Translations under genes and position numbers: made by a program
The notes under the pieces: generated by a model
Databases searched by the model: none
What the model saw: only the letters and a program-made list of their open reading frames with translations
What the model was told of the DNA's origin: nothing
Part shown: in pieces, positions 10,732 to 22,018 of the stretch
How positions within the stretch are numbered: the stretch's first letter is position 1
Layout of the letters: every line of letters begins with the position of its first letter
Assembly: GCA_030512335.1 (NCBI GenBank)
Contig: JAULSU010000004.1
Coordinates: forward strand, 4,526,001 to 4,590,000
Source: Immersiella caudata
Taxonomy: Eukaryota; Ascomycota; Sordariomycetes; Sordariales; Lasiosphaeriaceae
DNA: 64,000 nucleotides
Direction of reading: 5' to 3'

Positions 10732-13455
10732 ATGGAGTCCTCGTTCACCATAGTGTGTGGGGTGGTTCAGTTAGTTGAGTTCGGGATCAAGGTGCTAACC
10801 AATATCCGTGAAATTGGCAACACTGCTGATGGGCTCAACGGCATGAACAACACTACTCTGGGTCTGACAAGGCGCTTCAAGAAGGAAATGGAGGGCCAGA
10901 TCCGAATGGCTAAGACTCACAAAATGGAGCTGGAACAGTACTATTGCAATAGACAGGGCGTTGGTCCTGATCTCGAGGGAGCACTCAAGAGGGCCATCAA
11001 CGAAGCTGAGGCGTTGGAAGGCGTCCTCGTAGAGCTCCAACCGAAAAGGAAGGGGGGCTTCTTCGTTCTCTTCGCGGCTGTCAAGTCCATCTGGAAGAGG
11101 AAGGCTGTGAATGAGATGGAAGTCCGTCTGCGCGACCTTCAGATGGAACTTGTACAGAAGCACTTGGTGGTGATCCTGTGGGTCTTGCCAGCCCCGACAA
11201 CTTGATGCCAAAGTTGAGGCTGACACACACAAAAGTCAAAAGATAGACGTGTCGCGAGCTCGACAAGCCGATCAGTTCGATAGAGCATGCAAACAGATCG
11301 AATCCTTGGTCAGTCAGGTTGTCAACTCAAAATCTGGACCAGGGACCTTTGCCAAGGAGGCTGCGGAGGCTTTGCGAGACCGAGAGCTAGCTTGCGTCCA
11401 GAGTCTTTCATACTCTATCATGGAAGAGCGGGAGGCCGGCATTTCGGACCCTGAACTGGAGACTTACAACTGGATTTTTCGGGAATCACCCGGGGGAATC
11501 AGCACCGGCTTCAAGGAGTGGCTCGCCCAAAGTGGGGGAATTTATTGGTAACGTGAACCCGCCCCTTATCTCGATTTTATCCTCGGTATCCTCGGTATCT
11601 CTCTGTGGATCGCCGAACTGATCGGGACTGTCATACTAGGATCACTGGCAAACCTGGCTCTGGGAAGTCAACCCTCACAAAGCACGTGGCGCGCCACAAC
11701 ACCACCGTGAAATACCTCAAAGTCTGGGCGAAAGAGAAGAAGCTGATCGTCGCCGACTTCTTCTTTTGGCGCAGCGGTGCCATGTTGCAAAGATCGCTGG
11801 AAGGGCTTCTCCGATCAGTCCTCTACCAGGTTCTTCACGAATGCCGAGAACTCGTCCCCGACGTCCTGAAAGAGGCGCTCTCATCCGTGCGCTCTGAGTG
11901 GTCTTGCTTCTGGACCCTGGACCGACTGGATCGAGCCTGGAAGTCCCTGATTTCCGTTTCGAGGGCCTCGGAAGCAAAGATTTGTCTCTTCATCGACGGG
12001 CTCGACGAATACGAGGGAGGCGGAGGCGGCCAAAGCGGGGATATGAACATCACCAATCGATTCAAGGAGCTTGTCGACCACCCAACCATAAAGGTGTGTC
12101 TTTCGAGTCGACTCCATGCCGCCTTCTCGGATGCATTCGGCCAAGTGCCGCATCTTAGGATGCAAGACTTCACCAAAAACGACATCCGATTGTACATTAA
12201 AAATCGACTGTCTTCAAACAACGACAAGCAAGCGACAGCATTGAGGAAGGAAATTGCCGAGAAGGCTGAGGGGGTGTTTCTGTGGGTAAGGCTGGTTGTG
12301 GCGTCGTGCGTCGAGGGCCAGGTCAATGGCGACAGCTTCGAAACTCTTCGGAACAGGGTCAGCACGACACCCGAGGACTTGGAAGAGCTCTTTCGACAAA
12401 TACTAGGCCAGATTGGGGGAAAAGACGTGCCACGCGAGGTCCCAAAAAAAGAGTCAGCGGTTGAGGAGTGCTACAGGAAGCAGTGCTTTCGCCTTCTTTG
12501 CTGGGCCAAGAGAGCGCAAGAAGCAGGAGATGCCCTGACTCTTACTGACCTCTATTTCGCGGAGCTGGGGTTCGAGGTCAACGAAAGAAAACTAAGCCCT
12601 GTTTTCATGCCCTTGAGCCAGTTTAGCCGTGATTTCGCCACATCGCTGCCCGGAGAGTGCCAGAACCTCCAAAGGCGGATAATGAGCAGATGCAAGGGGT
12701 TGCTAGAAGTCCACGAGAACGAGTCACAATCACCCGAGAGCTGGCACGTTGGCTTTTTACACCGATCGGTGGCCGACTTCCTCGACGCATTTCACGCAGA
12801 CCGGAACCGTGACTGGCCGAGCAAGGCAGAGGTCGGGTCAGCCGGTCTGAGAGTACGGATTCTAAAGCTCAAGCATCTTGCCGGTTTGAAAGAGATTAAG
12901 AGGAAGGATTGGTTCGATACCTTCCGGCCCGAGATATGCAACTTTATCGAGGTCTGTTGGGAACATAAGGAGGCTGGGATACTAGTCGAGCAGTGTGTCC
13001 GCCTCCTTGACGAGTTGAGGTTGACGGCAGACGAGGTGTGGTCGACAGTGAAGAACCGGAGCAGCAGTGAGGAAGAGGGGAAAACGCATTGGTCTGCAGC
13101 GGCCAGGATGAGCCTCATAACAAAGCACCCAGGTAGTGTTGACAAGGACAGGCGCTGGGATGTTGCGCCCGAGTTGAAGCCTTTGCCATGCCCGACGTTC
13201 TGGGCCTTCGTGCAAGACGCGCTACTCGACCTTGACGGACCCGAGAGTATGGGCGACGAAGGGACTTTGAGTTCGGAGGTGGACGGCAGCTCGGAGGGGG
13301 AATCGGTGGAAGATGGGGAATGGTGCAATAAGGCTGATGCTGATGATGATGATGGAGGTTATGACGGGGGAACCGAAGACGAAGGATCTGAGTATGAGGG
13401 TTGGGGTGAAGTTGAGGGTGAAGAAACTAACGGCTGGTCATGTGTGGTCATGTGA
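10732..13455 (+). CDS. NACHT-domain STAND NTPase, three exons
   Basis: Exons are placed at 10732-11151, 11192-11547 and 11640-13455 (863 residues). The second intron (11548-11639, GTAACG..CTAG) is firm: it restores YW-ITGKPGSGKSTLTK, the Walker A loop. Walker B follows as ICLFIDGLDEYEG. The N-terminus (MESSFTIVCGVVQLVEFG) resembles the helical N-terminal domains fused to fungal STAND proteins, which act in non-self recognition and programmed cell death. The first intron would be only 40 nt (GTACAG..CCAG) with no clear branch site, so a frameshift there is the alternative. After the NACHT module comes a helical region and a very acidic tail (13220-13430); no ankyrin, WD or TPR repeats are seen. 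Confidence 0.8.
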
Positions 13456-14229
13456 AAACGCCAGATGGAGTTGGCATTGAGTCTGTGGAGGTGGAGGCGG
13501 TGCATAGGTTATTGAGGCTGTGGCTGTGCGTATGGCGGGAAGAAGCTGAACGTACAGCGCGTCAAGGGCGTCGATGACGCTTGAGCGGTGAGGGGGACAT
13601 GGAAGGCGTTGAGTTTGTTTGGGAACACCAGTCTGGGGCAGTCGGGTATTCCATCTTCCATGTGACCGTGTGAAGAATTCGAGTTGTGTTGGACTTGGAA
13701 GGAGTGTCGGGCTCACCAGAGTGACTCATGTGAGACCTGGAAGGAGCAGCCGGGGATTTTCGCCACCTTCGTTCGGTAGGTACCTAGGTATTTAAGTGGC
13801 AGGCTTGCGCTCCAAACCTTTCCCTACAAGAATCCTTTTCACCAGCTTTTCACCCTCTTGCGAAAAACCCGACCAAACTTTTCGGGCGGCCAGATTCTCA
13901 GCCTCAACGACTTGGCTGTTCTTCAGTTGGTCCGTGTCCCAGAGCCTTGGCCGAGCTCATTTCCACAGCTGAAGAAGAAGTGATGACCTATTCCTGATTG
14001 GGTTCAATCCCGGTCAATTTGTTCCGCCCAAATTGACGCGTTTTGCGCATTTGCGGGCAACAAAGCTTGGTGCTGAGGCACTCATGGCATGTCAAAAGCC
14101 TGGAATGCACAACGTGCGAAACGGTGAGAAGAGCAGTCGGGTTCGCCATCTGAATGCGAAGGTTACCCATGTACAGTCTCCACTGGCATTCAAAGCGCAT
14201 CCACGGATCCTCTTCGACCTGGCAGCGCA
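13456..14229 (+). other. intergenic, no gene seen
   Basis: About 770 bp with CT-rich stretches near 13800-13870 that may be the promoter of the next gene. Short ORFs on both strands show no family signal. Confidence 0.4.
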
Positions 14230-17010
14230 ATGACGACAACCCCTGAACCCGACGATGTTGAGTCAGACTGCACTAGTGTGGTGTCTTCACGCAGCACGCT
14301 GTCCCTGGTATGAAGTCTCACAGTTCATCGAAATGGATGAAGCGTAGGGCTGACAAGTGGGCCTAACTTTGAACAGTCTGAGTCGCTGTTCGATTCCATT
14401 TGGAGTCATAAAAATGGGCGAAAATACATCGACTTCACTGGGTTTCGCTATGAGAGGTCTGCCAAAGGTCAGTGGTCATGAGGGTTCCTACAGTTGGAGT
14501 GCAAACACGCTTGTGTTTGCTGTAGCGGAACGAGATACTAAATGATGGTGGAAACAGCATATTTTTGCCCCGGCGACGACAAGGAGGCTGAGCGTTTGGA
14601 CATGCAACATGCTCTCCTGACTGAGCTCCTTGGCGACAGCCTCCATCTATGTCCGTTCCGGAGTGGCAACACTCCCGTAAACATCTTGGACGTTTGTTGC
14701 GGGACGGGGATATGGACTATAGATGTGGCTGATGAGTACCCGAACTGTATTGTCAAAGGTGCCGATCTCGCGCCGATCCAGCCATCCTGGGTCCCTCCAA
14801 ATGCCTCGTTTGAGATGGATGACATGTGAGTCAATTGACTTGCAAGAGTTCTCGCTCGTTGCCACCAGGACCAAGCTGATAATCCGGTATCTCTCGTGAA
14901 GGCGCTTGCCATGGACTTTCAGGCCGGAGTCTTTCAACTTGATCCATACCAGGTCAACAATCCACACAGGATGCTGGGGCGACTTCAAGACCGAAGCCAT
15001 ACAGGAGGCGTTCGGCGCGCTGCAGCCCGGCGGATGGCTTGAATGCCAGGAGTTTGGGTCACTGGTAAAGTGTGACGATGGGTCGTTGCCGGTCGACTCT
15101 GCTCTGGCTACATGGGCCCGAGATGCCAGCCTCGCCGCTTCGCAAGCAGGCCGACCCCGCGACGTGGCAGACCGAATGCGTCAGTGGTTTAAGGAAGTTG
15201 GCTTCGTCGATGTCCATGAAGTCAGATACAAGCTACCTATTGGAGGGTGGACCAAAGATGCACGACTAGCATATCTGGGCAAGTTCTGGTGGTTGTTGAT
15301 GAACGAGGGCCTGGATGCACTTTCTACGCGGTTGTTTTCCGAGGTACTTTGTTGGGACGAGGCCCAAACAAAGGTAAGACACCTCGGTTTGACATTTGGA
15401 TGATGCTTGCTAATAATGCCATGATTCCTAGGATCTCTTTCGCCGCGTCGGGATGGACTTGAGGAGGCCCGAGATCCACGCCTATAGCGAGGTATTCGTT
15501 GTCTATGGGCGGAAACCTCAGGGAGACGAGATCAAGGGTGAGCTACCGCTCCAAGCGGCGCAGCTACTTTCACCCCCTTCGTCGCCGCCGAAGACCTCTC
15601 CAATGACTGGGATTCATTACAACACCACTGAGGCTACGAAGGATAACGACGTGTGTACCGGTGAGTCAAGCTCCAGCAGCGAAGAAAGTTGCTCGGATGT
15701 GGATTCGACATGGTTGCGACGGCGACAGAAAGCTTTGATCGAACGCATCATGCGGGCTCTCTGTCAGCACCTTGACTCAAAGATATTTCAGCATGCGGAC
15801 AACAATGAAAATGGTGATCCCGGAAACAGTTCAGCACAGCAAGAAGTTCCCGGCTCAGGGGACGCCACCACCGGACCCAGCGCTCTAGGCAGAGACTATC
15901 GACAAGCGGAACGCCACACCCGTGGAGGTGACGACGGTCATGGCGGGGACGGCGATGAGAACGACGGCGATAATAGGAGGAGAAAGCTGAAAGTACCGGC
16001 GGAATTGGCAGAGGAGCGACCAAAATTTGCCTGCCCCTATTACAAGCGGAACCCGAGAAAGTATGGCAAGTGGACAAGTTGCCCAGGGCCCGGCTGGGAT
16101 GAGGTCCACCGCGTCAAGTAAGTAGCCCTTGTGAGCTTAGAGTCGTCCCCAGCAATCTCACAACCACAGGTCCCACCTTTACAAACGCCACGCACTCCCT
16201 CCTCAATGTCCCAGGTGCTGGGAGCCGTTTCGGAGCGAGGATGCCGTGAGAGAGCATCTGCAACAAGAGACGGCTTGCGTGAAGCAGGAGAATCAAATGA
16301 CTCTGACGGGCTTCACGAAAGAACAGGAAAGGATGCTCCGGAGCAGAAAACGAGTTCGTCCAGGCACAGGTGAGGCAGACAAGTGGAGAGAGATGTACAG
16401 GATTCTGTTTCCTGACGACGACATTGAAAAGATGCCGAACCCTTGTATGAAGCCACCACCTCAAGGGTACCTGCACACGCATGGGCAGTTGCTAACAGCA
16501 CCCTGAACAGATTACGAAAATACTCAAGACGATAGCATGGCTCGAGCACAAGGGATAGAGTCATACGCAGTTTTTCTTCGGCGAGAGATGCCTGCCCTTG
16601 TCCGCCGCGAACTCGAAAGCATGTTTCAAAATGAACTTCGCACCGTGGAAGAGAGTCTACGGCCGCAGATAGAGCAAATGGTCATTGGGCTACAGCCGAG
16701 GTTGCTGCGGATGTTCCAACAATCAATCTCCGCAGAAGAAAGGGAACCGGACCTACGTCCTGACCAAGGAGATGCACCGCATGACGATTCATCCGGAGAT
16801 CAGGGGTTGGCTGGTGGGCTTGAGGTTCCAATCTTTGAGGAAGAGCCATCATTCCCGCTAGGATACGACGAACTGATGGATGGCATTGGGGACATGGAGG
16901 ATCTTCCTTTAGGAGACGAACTCGTCCCCGGCTTTGACATAAACTTTGACGGGATTTTGGACGCGGATTGTATGGATCCCAGCCTCACTTTCCTGGAGCA
17001 CCAAAGTTGA
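14230..17010 (+). CDS. LaeA-like methyltransferase joined to a C2H2-like zinc-finger module, seven exons
   Basis: Exons: 14230-14307, 14377-14467, 14558-14825, 14902-15373, 15432-16117, 16170-16444, 16511-17010. They sum to 2370 nt (789 residues) and every junction preserves family sequence. The first 325 residues are a LaeA-type SAM methyltransferase: KNGRKYIDFTGFRYE, motif I NILDVCCGTGIWTIDVADEY, PIQPSWVPPN, then LQPGGWLECQEFG and a closing VFVVYGRKP. The frame stays open through a Ser/Asp-rich linker into a second module (about residues 502-600): ACPYYKRNPRKY, CPGPGWDEVHRVKSHLYKRH and CPRCWEPF, common in fungal zinc-finger-like proteins of unknown role. No stop separates the modules. Unless an unseen splice or an internal start (ATG at 15604) separates two genes, this is a fusion. 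Confidence 0.78.
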
Positions 17011-17578
17011 GCGTCGTATGAGAGTCTTCACAACCCGAGACCCTGCCCCCTGGTAGTTGATTTTTATCTCACATCTAGATAATGTAGTCTGACGCACCCT
17101 CTCAAGGGCATTCCTTCTTTTCCTCACAGCGGTGATTCTCCTTCCAACGCGACAGCCACTCAATGTTTTCAGTCCTGGCCAAACGGAAAAATTGTCCCGC
17201 CCCTAATCATTGTTGGTCGCCAACCCCGCATACGTCGGAGGAAACAACTCCAAGGAGAGCTTGGCAGCGGCAAACACCAGCAGCAATTTAGGCGGTGAGA
17301 TATATCAGGGGATGTGGTTGGTCAATTCTTGGATTTTGATAATACGTAGTTGTGCCGAGAGCAGAAAGAGCAGCAGTAGTAGCTACATGCTCGGTAGTAC
17401 AGTTGGTGCCGGGGACATGGAAGTCAGGGGTTGGGTCGGTGGTCATGGTATAAGACAGCTGAACCCATCGATACCTACGGCGCGGTCTCTCCCCATTCCA
17501 AGCATTGGAGTGTCCTAGTTCTGCCCTTACTTTTTTACACGAAGAGTTGCCTCCACAGAGAACGAAAACCCCTCCAAC
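17011..17578 (+). other. intergenic, promoter side of the sugar transporter
   Basis: About 570 bp with no supported gene. It presumably carries the 3' flank of the methyltransferase fusion and the promoter of the transporter. Confidence 0.4.
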
Positions 17579-19222
17579 ATGGCCATCATTGGAGGCAAAG
17601 AAGAGCTCGGCGACCCGCGGCTCACGCGCATCGCCCAAGCCGACGACATCCCCTGGTACCAAAAGCCCAACCTCCGCCTCCTCTACCTCATCATGATCCC
17701 GACCTGTCTTGGCGTCGAATGGACTTCTGGTTTCGACTCCTCCATGATGAACAGCCTCCAAGCCGTTAAATCCTGGACCGACTGTACGTTTCCCTTTCTT
17801 TCTCCCCCCCCCTTTCCCGTATCTTCCCTAACCTTGGCACTCACAGATTTCGACAACCCAACCTCCTCACGCCTCGGCCTCCTCAACGCAATGTATTCCT
17901 TGGGCGCCCTCATGTCCATCCCCTTCATCCCTTATCTCTCCTCCCACCTCGGCCGCCGCCGCACCATCCTCTGCGCCTCGTACCTCATGATCTTCGGCGC
18001 CGCCCTCCAAACCGCCTCGGTAAACTCCGACATGTTCCTCGCCTCCCGCTGGGTGTTGGGCTTCGGCATCCCGTTCGCCATCGTCAATGCTTCTTCCCTC
18101 ATCGGAGAGTTGAGCTACGCCAAAGAGAGAGCGATTGGTACAAGTCTTTTCAACGCGAGTTGGTTCGTCGGTGCGATCATTGCTGCGGGTACGACGTACG
18201 GGACTTTCCAGATGGAGAGTACGTGGGCTTGGAGGCTGCCGAGTCTGTTGCAGATCGTGCCGAGTATGTTTCAGATTGGGTTCATGCACTGGTTGCCGGA
18301 GAGTCCGAGGTGGTTGATCAGTAAGGATCGCGGGGAGGAAGCGTTGAGCGTGTTGAGGAGGTATCATTCGGAGGGGAAAGATGGGGAGGAGTTTGTGAGG
18401 TTGGAGTTTGCGCTGATTCAGTCGACGCTGGCGATGGAGAGGGAGTTGGCGAGTAAGTGGATGTGGGGGGATGTGGTGAGGGACGCGGCGATGAGGAGGC
18501 GGTTTCTGATTGCGGCGGTGGTGGGGTTCTTTACGCAGTGGAGCGGGAACGGGTTGTTGAGCTTCTACATGAAGAAGATTTTGGGGCTGGTGGGCATCAC
18601 GGATAATCGGACGGTGCAAAAGGTGATTTTGAGCAACACGTGCTGGGGGTTTATCAACGCGGTGCCGATTGCGCTGATCGCGCCGAGGTTTCCGCGGAGG
18701 ACCATGTTTTTGACGTGCACGATTGGCACGGCGGTGGTGTACACGGTTTGGACGGTGGCGAGTGCGAGGTCGGCGATTGAGAACTCGGCGGCGGCGTCGA
18801 TTCCGGTGCTGGTTTTTATTTACGTGTACTCGCCGTTTTACAACATTGGGTGGAACGCGCTGGCGTACACGTACATGGTTGAGATCTTTCCTTATGAGCA
18901 GCGGTCAAAGGGGATTGCGGTCGAGCAGCTGACGGTGCGGTTTGCCGTGTTTTTCAACACGTACGTCAACCCGATTGCGCTGGATGCGATTGGCTGGAAG
19001 TACTACATTGTGTACTGCGTTTGGATTCTAGTCGAGATTGCGACGGTGTATCTGTTGTTCCCGGAGACGCACAACCGGACGTTGGAAGAGTTGAGCTTCA
19101 TGTTTGAAGGAAAGGAGGCGCAGGACAAGGTTGCCAAAAATGTCGACAAGGTGTTGGAAGTGGAGTTGGCAAATGTCGGTGGGACCGAGACAAAGGAGAC
19201 AACGGTGGAGCACAAAGCTTGA
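17579..19222 (+). CDS. MFS sugar transporter (lactose-permease/hexose-transporter-like), two exons
   Basis: Exon 1 is 17579-17783 and exon 2 17847-19222, giving 526 residues. The 63-nt intron (GTACGT..CACAG) is a multiple of three with a pyrimidine-rich core; removing it restores WTDYFDNPTSSRLGLLNAMY. Sugar-porter signatures are clear: SSHLGRRRTI after TM2, PESPRWL before the central loop, and PETHNRTLEEL after TM12, with about twelve hydrophobic segments. The N-terminus (DDIPWYQKPNLRLLYL) is like fungal lactose/galacturonate permease-type porters. Substrate cannot be told. The stop is 130 bp from the stop of the convergent TBP-like gene. Confidence 0.92.
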   Translation: MAIIGGKEELGDPRLTRIAQADDIPWYQKPNLRLLYLIMIPTCLGVEWTSGFDSSMMNSLQAVKSWTDCTFPFLSPPPFPVSSLTLALTDFDNPTSSRLGLLNAMYSLGALMSIPFIPYLSSHLGRRRTILCASYLMIFGAALQTASVNSDMFLASRWVLGFGIPFAIVNASSLIGELSYAKERAIGTSLFNASWFVGAIIAAGTTYGTFQMESTWAWRLPSLLQIVPSMFQIGFMHWLPESPRWLISKDRGEEALSVLRRYHSEGKDGEEFVRLEFALIQSTLAMERELASKWMWGDVVRDAAMRRRFLIAAVVGFFTQWSGNGLLSFYMKKILGLVGITDNRTVQKVILSNTCWGFINAVPIALIAPRFPRRTMFLTCTIGTAVVYTVWTVASARSAIENSAAASIPVLVFIYVYSPFYNIGWNALAYTYMVEIFPYEQRSKGIAVEQLTVRFAVFFNTYVNPIALDAIGWKYYIVYCVWILVEIATVYLLFPETHNRTLEELSFMFEGKEAQDKVAKNVDKVLEVELANVGGTETKETTVEHKA

Positions 19223-19354
19223 TTGTATCAACCCCCCACTCAAATGACCCAAAGATAAGATAGCCACAAACAAAAAAAAAAAAAGTGTCAAAAACAAAGA
19301 CATTATCATTACATCCAACCACCCTTACTCAGCAGTAACCGCCCCAGGCTTAGG

Positions 19355-19924
19355 TTAGGCACTCTTCCTAATTCTAAAATCCAGCAACATCGGATACACC
19401 CTCGCAAAACTCTCATACAACTTATCCAACTCCTTCACCCCCGTAATCACAACCTTGCCATTCATAAAAACAAGCAGCGTCGTCCTCGTACTCGCAATCT
19501 TGTACACCAACCCCGGAAAGAGCTCGGGCTCGTAGGAGCTAAAAGTGGGGTTCGCCGCGTTGAGCCCTTCGAGTCGGACATAGAACCCAACCGAGCAACT
19601 CGCTACAAAGTTTTGGACTTTAAAGTCTTTAAACTTGGTGTCAAAGCCTACCTTTTGGATCATGCGCGCGTGTTTGCGGCCGGCGAGACGAGCGAGTCGT
19701 TCGGATTTGGCGCCGGTGATGACCATTTTCCCTGTGGCGAAGACGAGGGTGGTGGTTTTGGGATCGCGGATGCGCATGATGAGGGCGTGGAATTTCTTTT
19801 TGGAGTATTCCACGTTGCGGGCGTGTTGAGAGATTGTCTGGAGGTTGAGAGGGCAGTCGAGGTTTACGGTTGCGACGACGTTTTGGAGTTGGGGTACGGG
19901 CCAGCCGGGGCGGATGTGTTCCAT
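19355..19924 (-). CDS. TATA-box-binding-protein paralogue, core only, intronless
   Basis: A 189-residue ORF made almost wholly of the two TBP repeats: LQNVVATVNLDCPLNLQTI, MRIRDPKTTTLVFATGKMVI, then FSSYEPELFPGLVYKI and TTLLVFMNGKVVITG. The four phenylalanines that kink TATA DNA in TBP (in KKFHAL, LVFATGK, ELFPGL, LVFMNGK) are present. It differs from the highly conserved canonical core at many places, for example SERLARLAGRKHARM and ASCSVGFYVRLEGLNAANP, lacks a long N-terminal arm and has no intron. It is therefore probably a divergent second TBP, not the housekeeping copy. The alternative is a diverged single TBP of an unusual lineage. Confidence 0.85.
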   Translation of the reverse strand: MEHIRPGWPVPQLQNVVATVNLDCPLNLQTISQHARNVEYSKKKFHALIMRIRDPKTTTLVFATGKMVITGAKSERLARLAGRKHARMIQKVGFDTKFKDFKVQNFVASCSVGFYVRLEGLNAANPTFSSYEPELFPGLVYKIASTRTTLLVFMNGKVVITGVKELDKLYESFARVYPMLLDFRIRKSA

Positions 19925-20707
19925 CTTTTGTGGGTGTGGATGTATATGTGGGTTTGTGTGTGTTTTTTCTTGATACTTCTCACCTGATTTGAAGTTTCTT
20001 GTCGCTTATAACGGCGCTGGTAGATGGTCTAGTCGCTGACGAGGAGATGAGGGCGGGCGAGGACTATATCCCAAAGCTCTACGACAAAAGGGCGAGTAGA
20101 AGGTCCTTTGTTTGGCGAATGCTATTGTCAGACGACAAAGGAGCTGTCACAACGCTATTGTGATGAATTACAGGATCCCGAGAAGCCGACCCACCAAACA
20201 ATCTTCTTTGTGCAAATGAACGGACAATGGAATTCTGAGACAGCAGGAGGGATTGGAATGATAATGGATTGCTGGCGACTGAGGTGGAGATGCAGTGGTT
20301 TATATGCCCAAAACTTCGGGCTGCAGTCATTGTTCCAAGAAAGCCGACCCTGTTAGAGCGGGATCTGCGTATTAGCAGTTCTCTGATTCTTTGGTCATTT
20401 GCTGGTCGATTGGGTTGGGGGGTGTTGAGCTGTATTCGTCATGTGAAGAACAGCGGACTGGATTGTTCTCAGTGTCCTGGCCGTTATCTCCTTTCACAAC
20501 GACAATCAAAAACCCAAAACTCTGCTGCAAATATGTAATATTGTAAAATTTATACAAAAGAAACTCTATCCAGAACCGTGGACATTGCACATTAGATGAA
20601 CTCCTTTCAAGATGCAAAGCAGGAAGTCAGCCCCACTTTTCGCCCCTTTTCAACCCCTGTCATCCCCCTTTTCATCACCATCCAATCATCTCTCTCCATT
20701 CCCTCCC
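19925..20707 (-). other. intergenic, no gene seen
   Basis: About 780 bp upstream of the TBP-like gene and downstream of the LysM gene, both on the minus strand. Short ORFs lack support. Confidence 0.4.
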
Positions 20708-22018
20708 TTACAAGACAGCAACGCAGTAGTAAGTCTTATTCCACATGCTCTGGCAGTTGTTGCCAACCTGGGTGTTCCACTTGACAAAGTTGGCCAGGGT
20801 GATCTTGTAGCGATCCAAAACGGCTTGGCACGTCTGGCCGTCGACGAAATGGAAGGTCTTGCAGTTGCTAACCATGCCGGGCTGGGTAGGCGAGGGCGTC
20901 TGAACGCCGTTGCTGGGGTTGGTGGGGGTGTGGCCGATGATGGAAACGCAGGCGTAGGTGTCAGCCCAGAGGCCGTTGCAGTTGGTGGTGGTGCCGGCGT
21001 TGGGGTTGAACTTGATCAGCTCGGCGAGGGTGATGCCGTTCTTGGAGGCGACGGTGGCGCAGTTCTCGTTCTTCGGGACCTTGTAGAAGGCGTCGCAGTT
21101 GGCAACGATGGAGGGGTGCACGGGGGAGGGAGTGGTGATGCCGTTGCCGGGGTTGGTGGGAGTCGGGGTGTGGCCGATGATGGAGACGCAGACGTTGACT
21201 CCAGTCCAGAGGCCGGCGCAGTTGGAGCCGACCGAAGGGTTCCACTGGAAGAGCTGGGCAAGGGTAATTCCGTTCTTGGAGAGGACGTCATTGCAGTTCT
21301 CGCCCTGCTTGACGAAGTAGAAGGCGTCGCAGTTGTTGACCATGTTGGGCTGAGTCGGCTCGGGGGTGGAGATGCCGTTGCTGGGGTTGGTGGGGGTGGG
21401 GTTATGGCCGACGATGGAGACGCAAACGTTCACCTCAGCCCAGAGGCCACCGCAGTTGGCGCCGACCGAGGGGTTCCACTGGTAGAGCTGGGCAAGGGTG
21501 ATGCCGTTCTTGGAAAGGACGTCGTTGCAGCCCTCACCCTGCTTGACGAAGTAGAAGGCATCGCAGTTGTCGACCATGTTGGGCTGGGTGGGCTCCGGCG
21601 TGGCGATGCCGTTCCCGGGCTTGGTCGGGGACGGGGACGGGCTCGGACTGGTGGTTGGCTTGGTGGAGGTGGAGAAGGTGGTCGAAGTGGACTTGGAGGA
21701 GGTGGAGCTGGTGGTCCTAGTCGTGGTTGTGATGGGCTCCGGGTCGGGTCCGGAACCCTTCTCAGCGCAGTACGACTGGCCAACCTTCAAGCCCGTGCAG
21801 CCGGCGCCGACCGAGGGATTCAGCTGGCGGAACTCGTCGACGGTGAGCCAGTTGTCCTGGACGATGGTTTCACAGGTGTCAAAACCATCGTAATCGACCC
21901 ACCACACGCAGTTAGGCGTGGTGTTGGGGTCGTAAGGGTAGATGGGCTTGGATCCGGCAATGACGCTCCGTGCAGCGAGGAGGGTGGCCAAAAGGCCGCA
22001 CTTCTTGAATGAAGACAT
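20708..22018 (-). CDS. secreted protein with five LysM domains
   Basis: The start is taken at 22018 because MSSFKKCGLLATLLAARSVIAG is a good signal peptide; 18 further in-frame codons upstream look like leader sequence. The 436-residue product has five LysM-like units, each with a Cys near the start and a closing Cys: NCVWWVDYDGFDTC, two near-twin units starting CDAFYFVKQGE, CDAFYKVPKNENC and CKTFHFVDGQTC. A Ser/Thr/Pro-rich linker separates unit 1 from the rest. LysM modules bind chitin or chito-oligomers; secreted LysM proteins shield fungal walls or hide chitin from plant immunity. It lies 3.4 kb from a LysM/GH18 chitinase, an arrangement known in other fungi. Confidence 0.9.
   Translation of the reverse strand: MSSFKKCGLLATLLAARSVIAGSKPIYPYDPNTTPNCVWWVDYDGFDTCETIVQDNWLTVDEFRQLNPSVGAGCTGLKVGQSYCAEKGSGPDPEPITTTTRTTSSTSSKSTSTTFSTSTKPTTSPSPSPSPTKPGNGIATPEPTQPNMVDNCDAFYFVKQGEGCNDVLSKNGITLAQLYQWNPSVGANCGGLWAEVNVCVSIVGHNPTPTNPSNGISTPEPTQPNMVNNCDAFYFVKQGENCNDVLSKNGITLAQLFQWNPSVGSNCAGLWTGVNVCVSIIGHTPTPTNPGNGITTPSPVHPSIVANCDAFYKVPKNENCATVASKNGITLAELIKFNPNAGTTTNCNGLWADTYACVSIIGHTPTNPSNGVQTPSPTQPGMVSNCKTFHFVDGQTCQAVLDRYKITLANFVKWNTQVGNNCQSMWNKTYYCVAVL

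Noticed and set aside
18723..18932. Arg-rich ORF within the transporter gene
   Set aside because: An out-of-frame reading of GC-rich transporter codons.
20612..22012. A 466-codon plus-strand ORF opposite the LysM gene
   Set aside because: It mirrors the repeat structure of the minus-strand LysM gene, has a Gly/Val-rich composition typical of antisense frames, and has no domain. The LysM reading has a signal peptide and conserved motifs.
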